A stretch of 64,000 nucleotides of DNA, from positions 7,123 to 71,122 of the forward strand of contig JANOKS010000173.1 in the NCBI GenBank assembly GCA_031419455.1. Reading direction: 5' to 3'. Positions within the stretch are counted from its first letter, which is position 1, and every line of letters starts with the position of its first letter. The DNA comes from UBA7672 sp031419455 (lineage in GTDB: Bacteria; Pseudomonadota; Alphaproteobacteria; Caulobacterales; Hyphomonadaceae). This document shows, piece after piece, positions 58,871 through 64,000 of the stretch. The position numbers were made by a program, and so were the translations under genes. The notes beneath the pieces are model-generated. The model had not been told where the DNA came from. It made no database searches and was given only the letters and a program-made list of their open reading frames with translations.

Positions 58871-59090
58871 CCACTCTACCCAAAGGCCCAGCAGATCGAC
58901 TACCCCTCCAGACCCGCGGGGCAGTCATCCAATTGGGCGTACAATCACCTCGTGCGCCTGCCGCCGTCGCTCGATAGTGCGGCGGCTGGGCAACACAGTG
59001 TGACGAGCAAAGCACACCCTGATGCGCGGCAGCAACAGGATTCCGGGACAACTACTGCTTTATGTTCGGGAACTCTCGCGTGGCGCGATC

Positions 59091-60506
59091 TCAGTCGCTT
59101 TCCGCGACTCCCAGCCCGTTGATCTTCGAGCGCAGCGTATTTCGGTTCAAGCCGAGCAGCGCCGCCGCCCGCACCTTGTTGCCGTTGGTCGCCGCCAGCG
59201 CCAGCTTGATCAGTGGACGCTCCACCTGTTCGATCACGGTCTGGTAGATCTGCCCGCCATCAGGATCCTTGTCCGGGTCCGCCGAAAGCGCCGAGATGAA
59301 GTGCCGCGACAGCAGCGCCTCGATCTCCTGCTCGAATTCCCGCTCGCCGGCCACCGTGCGCGTGTTGGAACGTAACTCGCGCTCCACTTCCCGCGCCGAG
59401 ATCACAGGCTCCGGGCTCAGAGCTGAGAGCCGGCGGATAACATTCTCCAGCTCACGCACATTGCCCGGCCAGTCATAAGCGACCAGCAGGTCATATGCGC
59501 TCTTGTCGAGTTGCTTCTCCGGCAGGCCTTCCTTCTTGGCGCGCACCAGAAACGCCGACGCCAAATCCGGAATGTCTTCCTTCCGCTCGCGCAGCGGCGG
59601 CAGCTGAAGCGACACCACGTTGAGCCGGTAATACAGGTCTTCGCGGAACAACCCCTGATCAACCAGCGCGCGCAGGTCATGCTTGGTCGACGCCACGATG
59701 CGCACGTCGAGATCATCGCCCGAGGTCGCGAACCGCCCGTCCTGCAGGAAACGCACGAGGCGCGTCTGCGCCTCCAGCGGCATGTCGCCGACCTCGTCGA
59801 GAAACAAGGTCCCGCCGTCCGCTTCGCTGACCTTGCCGCGGCGCTTGCCACTGCTGTCACGCCCGCCGCCGAACACTTCGTCCTCGACCTGGTCGCGCTG
59901 CAACGCCGCGAGACTCACCGCCACGAACGGTCCCGTCTTGCGCTTGCCCAACTGGTGGATCGCTCGCGCGGCGAGGTCCTTGCCAGTGCCGCTCTCCCCT
60001 TCGATCAGCACGGTGAGATCATTGTTCATGATCCGCGCGATCACGCGATAGACCGACTGCATCGGCTTCGACCGCCCGATCAGTGGCAGCGCCTCGTCTT
60101 TCTCCGCGCGCCGGCCCGTGGGCTCCTGACCGCGCGTCGGTTTCTTCTGCAGCGCCCGACGCACCGTCTCCGCCAGCTTGTCGATATCGAACGGCTTGGG
60201 CAGGTAGTCGTAAGCGCCATGGTCCGACGCCATCGCGGCGGTCAGCACGGTCGACTGCCCCGAGATCACGATGATCGGCAGCTCAGGCCGGGTCCGCCGT
60301 ATCTGCGGCAGCAGATCGAAAATCGATTCATCCGGCATGTAGACGTCGGTGATCAGCAGGTCGCCCTCGCCCGCCTGGATCCAGCGCCACAGCGCCGACA
60401 TCGTGTTGGTCGCCCGGACGTGATAGCCCTCCTGCGCCAGTGTCTGGCTGATGACGAGCCTCACGCTCGCATCGTCGTCAGCGACCAGGATTGTCGGACC
60501 GCTCAT
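59091..60506 (-). CDS. ntrC: Nitrogen regulator NtrC, lacking GAFTGA
   Basis: This 471-residue regulator has a receiver with Asp54 (LITDVYMPD), Walker A GESGTGKD (170-177), Walker B GTLFLDEVGDM, and a Fis-type helix-turn-helix (NKVRAAALLGLNRNTLRSKI). The loop that should read GAFTGA is instead GRDSSGKRRGKVS (about 215-227). In Rhodobacter capsulatus, an NtrC without GAFTGA activates the sigma-70 polymerase, and the same may hold here. It overlaps ntrB by four bases. Phosphorylation by NtrB should link it to glutamine status. Confidence 0.95.
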   Translation of the reverse strand: MSGPTILVADDDASVRLVISQTLAQEGYHVRATNTMSALWRWIQAGEGDLLITDVYMPDESIFDLLPQIRRTRPELPIIVISGQSTVLTAAMASDHGAYDYLPKPFDIDKLAETVRRALQKKPTRGQEPTGRRAEKDEALPLIGRSKPMQSVYRVIARIMNNDLTVLIEGESGTGKDLAARAIHQLGKRKTGPFVAVSLAALQRDQVEDEVFGGGRDSSGKRRGKVSEADGGTLFLDEVGDMPLEAQTRLVRFLQDGRFATSGDDLDVRIVASTKHDLRALVDQGLFREDLYYRLNVVSLQLPPLRERKEDIPDLASAFLVRAKKEGLPEKQLDKSAYDLLVAYDWPGNVRELENVIRRLSALSPEPVISAREVERELRSNTRTVAGEREFEQEIEALLSRHFISALSADPDKDPDGGQIYQTVIEQVERPLIKLALAATNGNKVRAAALLGLNRNTLRSKINGLGVAESD

Positions 60507-61588
60507 TTGGCCGCTCCTTTTTGGCGCGCAATCGGAAAGAGCAGACGCAGGGAGGCGCCGCTCACGCTGTTGTCGAGAACGACAAAGCCACCGTGCGCTT
60601 GCATGATCTCGGCGACGACAGCGAGGCCGATGCCCGCGCCGCCCGCCTTGGTTGTGAAGAAGGGCTCAAACACGCGCGGCACAGAAACCTCCGAGACGCC
60701 CGGGCCATTGTCGGTCACCGATATCTCGAGCGCGCCGCGCGCTCGCGGCCCATCCCGTCCCGCAAAGCGAAAACCCGCACGATAGCGCGTCGAAATCGCG
60801 ACACGCGCCTGCCGCGTTCCGGTGGTGGCCGCCTCGACCGCGTTCTTGACGAGATTCAGCGCCGCCTCGTGCAGGTGATCAGGATCAACCTCGATCTCCG
60901 GCAACGAAGGATCATACTGCAACTCGAACCGCGTGCTCGCGCCAAAACTCGCTTTCGCAAGATCGACCACACTGTCGAGCACGATGTGCACATTGGTGAT
61001 CCGCGCGCGCGGCGAGAAGAATGTCTCGAAGGCCTGGAAGCGATCGACGATGCGATGAATGCGCCCACCTTCTTCGCGGATCAGCGTCAGCAACGCCTGC
61101 TGGTCGTCCCGCGCCTGCCGCGCCAGCAGCTGCGCTGCGCCGACTATCCCCGCCAGCGGGTTCTTGACCTCATGCCCCAGCATCCGCGCGATCTGCGCGA
61201 ACGCATTCACCTCGGCGTTCTTGGACTCGTCCTGCACCTGCCGAACCGGCATGAGCGTCAGCACCAGGCCGCCATCCTCGCCATCCGGAGAGGCCGTGAC
61301 ATCCATATCCACCGGCGCAATGTGCGAGCTTGCGATGCGGATCGACCGCGCCGACATCACCCCGCCCTCGCGCCGCACCCGCGTAATGAAATCCATCAGC
61401 GGCGAGTCGTCCGGCAACAGGTCTGTCAGCGGCCGCCCGCGCACCAGCGCCGACGAACGCTGCAGCAGTGTCTCGGCCGCCGGATTGACGAAGCTCACCA
61501 TCTCGCGCCGCGTCAGCCCGATCACCGCGAACGGCATCGCATCGAGAACCTTCAGCGCCAGCGCCGATCCATCCTGCGTCACCGTCAT
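60503..61588 (-). CDS. ntrB: Nitrogen sensor kinase NtrB
   Basis: This 361-residue cytosolic kinase phosphorylates NtrC when nitrogen is limiting. A PAS domain (about 15-115: AVIGLTRREMVSFVNPAAE) precedes the H-box RMLGHEVKNPLAGIVGAA with His139. The N-box is AALNLVKNAVEA, and the G-boxes are TDNGPGVSEV and GGAGIGLAVV. ATG 61588 overlaps the dusB stop by four bases. An upstream frame extension to 61882 is the shadow of dusB. Confidence 0.95.
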   Translation of the reverse strand: MTVTQDGSALALKVLDAMPFAVIGLTRREMVSFVNPAAETLLQRSSALVRGRPLTDLLPDDSPLMDFITRVRREGGVMSARSIRIASSHIAPVDMDVTASPDGEDGGLVLTLMPVRQVQDESKNAEVNAFAQIARMLGHEVKNPLAGIVGAAQLLARQARDDQQALLTLIREEGGRIHRIVDRFQAFETFFSPRARITNVHIVLDSVVDLAKASFGASTRFELQYDPSLPEIEVDPDHLHEAALNLVKNAVEAATTGTRQARVAISTRYRAGFRFAGRDGPRARGALEISVTDNGPGVSEVSVPRVFEPFFTTKAGGAGIGLAVVAEIMQAHGGFVVLDNSVSGASLRLLFPIARQKGAAK

Positions 61589-62604
61589 GCCGCCGCCCTC
61601 ATGCCCGACAGCGTCAGGGCCAACCCGTCCTGCAACGCCGCCTGGCTTTCCAGCCTGCACAGCGCGATCCGCTGCTCCGCCATCGCCGGCAGGCCATGAT
61701 CCTCGCACCAGGCATCGACAAACGCCGCGATATGTTTGCGAACCACGCGAATGCCCAGCCGCTCGCCATAGAGCGCAACCGACCCTTCGATCTGCGCCTG
61801 CATCGACGCCAGCTTCTGCTCCGGCGTCGGCGCCGCGTAGGGCGTGCCGAACAGCGCGTGCGAAATCTCGGCCAGCCGCCACGGCCGTCCCGTCGCCCCG
61901 CGCCCGATCATCACACCGGCGGCGCCCGACTGCTTCAGCGCCTCGGCCGCCGTCCCCGCATCAACAATGTCCCCATTGGCGATCACCGGCAGGCGGATGC
62001 TCTCAACCACCGCCGCGATCCGCGCCCAGTTCGCGCGCCCCTCATAGAACTGCTGCCGCGTGCGGCCGTGCACCGTCACCATCCGCGCGCCCTCGCCCTC
62101 GGCGATGCGCGCGACTTCGGGCGCGTTGAGCGATGCATCATCCCAGCCCAGCCGCATCTTTACCGTCACCGGGCGCGTCGTGCCCGCCACCGTGGCCGCG
62201 ATCAGCTTCCGCGCCAGTTCCGGTTCGCGCATCAGCGCACAGCCCGATTGTCCGCCCGTGACCTTTTTCGCGGGGCAGCCCATGTTGATGTCGATAATGT
62301 CCGCGCCGGCGGATTCGCTTAAGCCAGCGCCGATCCGCATCCACTCAGGCTCGCGACCCGCGAGCTGGACAATGAAGGGACCTGATCCATTGTGCGGCGC
62401 AGCGCGGCGAACGAAGTCCACATTCTCGCGCGCCAGCTCAGCGCCAGCCACCATCTCGGTAACGACCGCCGGCGCGCCGAAACGGTCCGCTTCGGTTCGT
62501 GCGGGCGCATCCGTAACGCCTGACATCGGGGCCAGGAAAACCGGCGCAGCGATCTGGACATCACCGACCCTGAACACGAAACAGTCTCCGCAGGCGTTCC
62601 ACAT
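61585..62604 (-). CDS. dusB: tRNA-dihydrouridine synthase B
   Basis: This 339-residue flavin enzyme reduces specific uridines in tRNA to dihydrouridine. The start of the barrel is APVFLAPMSGVTDAP, the active-site Cys lies in DINMGCPAKKVTGGQSGCALM, and KMRLGWDD, VHGRTRQQFYEG and VIANGDI follow. It leads the dusB-ntrB-ntrC operon as in many alphaproteobacteria. It is divergent from ispDF across 63 bases. Confidence 0.95.
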   Translation of the reverse strand: MWNACGDCFVFRVGDVQIAAPVFLAPMSGVTDAPARTEADRFGAPAVVTEMVAGAELARENVDFVRRAAPHNGSGPFIVQLAGREPEWMRIGAGLSESAGADIIDINMGCPAKKVTGGQSGCALMREPELARKLIAATVAGTTRPVTVKMRLGWDDASLNAPEVARIAEGEGARMVTVHGRTRQQFYEGRANWARIAAVVESIRLPVIANGDIVDAGTAAEALKQSGAAGVMIGRGATGRPWRLAEISHALFGTPYAAPTPEQKLASMQAQIEGSVALYGERLGIRVVRKHIAAFVDAWCEDHGLPAMAEQRIALCRLESQAALQDGLALTLSGMRAAA

Positions 62605-62667
62605 TTGCCTAATTGTTAGGCAATTCAGACCCTACACTTAGATCGCTTCCACGCAAAGGCGTCAAGA

Positions 62668-63828
62668 ATGCACAAACAAGAGGCGCATTCGCCCCCGCGG
62701 GCGGCCGGAATCGTCGTGGCGGCCGGTTCCGGTTCGCGACTTGGCGGAGCAACGCCGAAGCAGTTCCAGCTCCTCGGCGGCAAGCCCATGCTCGTCTGGA
62801 GCGTCGAAGCCATGCTGCGGTGCAATAAAATTGCCGCTGTCGCTGTCGTGGTCCCCGTCGAAGATCAGCACCGCGTCCGCACGATGCTCCCCCACGGCTG
62901 GAACATCCACGTTGTCGCAGGCGGGGTCACACGCACCGATTCCGTCCGCGCCGGCCTCGACGCCCTGGACCCCATCCACCCCGACCACGTGCTGATCCAC
63001 GACGCCGCCCGCCCCGGCCTCACCGTGGATGTCATCGAAGAACTCCTCGCCGCTCTCGACGACGCAGACGCCGCCTGCCCTGCCCTGCCAGTCGCCGACG
63101 CTCTCAAACGCTCGGACACGCTCGCCACGGTCGACCGCGAAGGCCTGGTCCGCGTCCAGACCCCGCAGGCCTTCCGCTGGCAAGCGATCACCCGCGCCTA
63201 CGCTTCGGCGCCGCCCAGCGCGGTGGACGATCTCGCCCTTCTCGAACACACAGGCGCGAAGATCACGCTGACGCCGGGCCGGCAGGCGCTTATGAAGGTC
63301 ACCTATCCGGAGGACTTCGCCCTGGCCGAAAAGCTCATCGGGTCTCCCACCATCCGCGTCGGCACAGGCTTCGACGTCCACGGCTTCGAGCCGGGCGACG
63401 CCGTCATCCTCTGCGGCGTCCGCATCCCGCACACGAAAAAGCTCGAAGGCCATTCCGACGCCGACGCCGCCTGGCACGCCCTCACCGACGCCATACTAGG
63501 CGCGCTCGCGCTCGGCGACATCGGCGACCACTTCCCACCCTCCGACCCGCAATGGAAAGGCGCCGCGTCGATCAAATTCCTCCAGCACGCCGTGAAGCTC
63601 GCCCACGACCGCGGCTACCATGTCGCCAACGCCGACATCACCATCCTCGCCGAACGCCCGAAGATCGCCCCCCACCGCGAAGCCATGCGCCACGCCACCG
63701 CCGAAGCCATGGGCGTCTCGCTGGATACGGTCAGCGTGAAAGCCACCACGACAGAAAAGCTCGGCTTCATCGGCCGCGAAGAAGGCATCGCCGCAATGGC
63801 CGTCGCCTCCGTCGATCTCCCAGATTAA
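62668..63828 (+). CDS. ispDF: Bifunctional IspD/IspF isoprenoid synthesis enzyme
   Basis: This 386-residue fusion catalyses steps of the MEP pathway: CTP transfer to methylerythritol phosphate (IspD, about residues 1-225) and cyclisation to the cyclodiphosphate (IspF, about 229-386). IspD shows AAGSGSRLGGATPKQF and LIHDAARPGL. IspF shows RVGTGFDVHGFEPGD with the metal-binding Asp/His, and EGHSDADAAWHALTDAILG. Fused IspDF is common in alphaproteobacteria. ATG 62668 is the first in frame. Confidence 0.96.
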   Translation: MHKQEAHSPPRAAGIVVAAGSGSRLGGATPKQFQLLGGKPMLVWSVEAMLRCNKIAAVAVVVPVEDQHRVRTMLPHGWNIHVVAGGVTRTDSVRAGLDALDPIHPDHVLIHDAARPGLTVDVIEELLAALDDADAACPALPVADALKRSDTLATVDREGLVRVQTPQAFRWQAITRAYASAPPSAVDDLALLEHTGAKITLTPGRQALMKVTYPEDFALAEKLIGSPTIRVGTGFDVHGFEPGDAVILCGVRIPHTKKLEGHSDADAAWHALTDAILGALALGDIGDHFPPSDPQWKGAASIKFLQHAVKLAHDRGYHVANADITILAERPKIAPHREAMRHATAEAMGVSLDTVSVKATTTEKLGFIGREEGIAAMAVASVDLPD

Positions 63829-63837
63829 CCCCGCATC

Positions 63838-64000
63838 ATGGCCAAAGCTGAAATCGGTTGGACCCGCACCACAGAGGAAGGCACCAAGCTGGACGTGTAC
63901 GCCCAGCACGTCGGCAAACGCTGGATTTTCTACGCCCGCGAACGCCGGTTCGAGGAATGGCAGCGCATCGACAAACCGCCGCTCGAAGACTGGCTCGAAC
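63838..64000 (+). CDS. Unidentified small protein, truncated by the window end
   Basis: The first 54 residues begin MAKAEIGWTRTTEEGTKLD and continue with KRWIFYARERRFEEWQRID. It is rich in Trp and Arg. No family was recognised. It starts 9 bases after the ispDF stop and is probably co-transcribed. The rest lies outside the window. Confidence 0.55.
   Translation, partial: MAKAEIGWTRTTEEGTKLDVYAQHVGKRWIFYARERRFEEWQRIDKPPLEDWLE

Noticed and set aside
61588..61882. N-terminal extension of ntrB
   Set aside because: It lies within dusB in another frame and is Arg/Gly/Ala-rich; the ATG at 61588 overlaps the dusB stop as expected.

Overview
The window looks like a chromosomal segment of a GC-rich alphaproteobacterium. 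The gene blocks ispDF-dusB-ntrBCYX-hfq-hflX, murA-DUF2948-hisD-UPF0262-infA-maf-rng-yacG and rlpA-dacA-tmk-holB-tatD-MBL-mazG are all typical of that class. A TipF-like flagellar-pole protein points toward Caulobacterales/Hyphomonadales, as inference only. No rRNA, CRISPR array, transposase or prophage was seen. Three tRNA genes (Ser-TGA, Phe-GAA, Thr-GGT) are present.

Layout. 1-13.8 kb: a Kef-type antiporter, a solitary DUF262/DUF1524 (GmrSD-like) protein, a fumarylacetoacetase-family enzyme followed by a membrane-anchored metallo-beta-lactamase-fold pseudoenzyme, tipF, a HAD phosphatase, a TauD-like dioxygenase, an EAL phosphodiesterase, sodB, a squalene/phytoene-synthase-like protein, a DUF6498-like membrane protein and trmFO. 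13.8-24.1 kb: a tandem pair of exported paralogues, uvrA with an upstream LexA box, a membrane-protein gene cut by an in-frame TAG, a SET-domain protein, an ArsR/SRPBCC pair with a palindromic operator, a glycine-zipper protein and a DUF4287/DUF5655 protein. 24.1-29.6 kb: an EF-hand protein with a two-component system, secF without secD, and a dicarboxylate symporter.

29.6-36.1 kb is a five-gene minus-strand catabolic operon: enoyl-CoA hydratase, two acyl-CoA ligases, a luciferase-like monooxygenase and an L-lactate-dehydrogenase-like flavoprotein. Divergent from it are xdhC and a mocA-like gene for molybdoenzyme maturation. 37.9-44.4 kb is the mazG-to-rlpA housekeeping block. 44.7-46.7 kb, between tRNA-Ser and tRNA-Phe, is a small accessory segment: a long inverted repeat fused to the tRNA-Ser end, a GIY-YIG nuclease, a HupE/UreJ protein and a HigBA-type toxin-antitoxin pair. 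A second toxin-antitoxin pair, BrnTA, lies behind tRNA-Thr at 52.9-53.5 kb. The rest is housekeeping: RNA metabolism, histidine and peptidoglycan synthesis, the Ntr nitrogen regulators and isoprenoid synthesis.

The strongest points for a second look are these. NtrC and NtrX both lack the GAFTGA loop that contacts sigma-54. The MBL-fold protein has lost all its metal ligands. A probable Trp codon is replaced by TAG in a membrane-protein gene. The exported paralogues are in tandem. The tRNA-Ser end carries a perfect 22-bp inverted repeat. Most gene families here are known; no single clearly new system was established.
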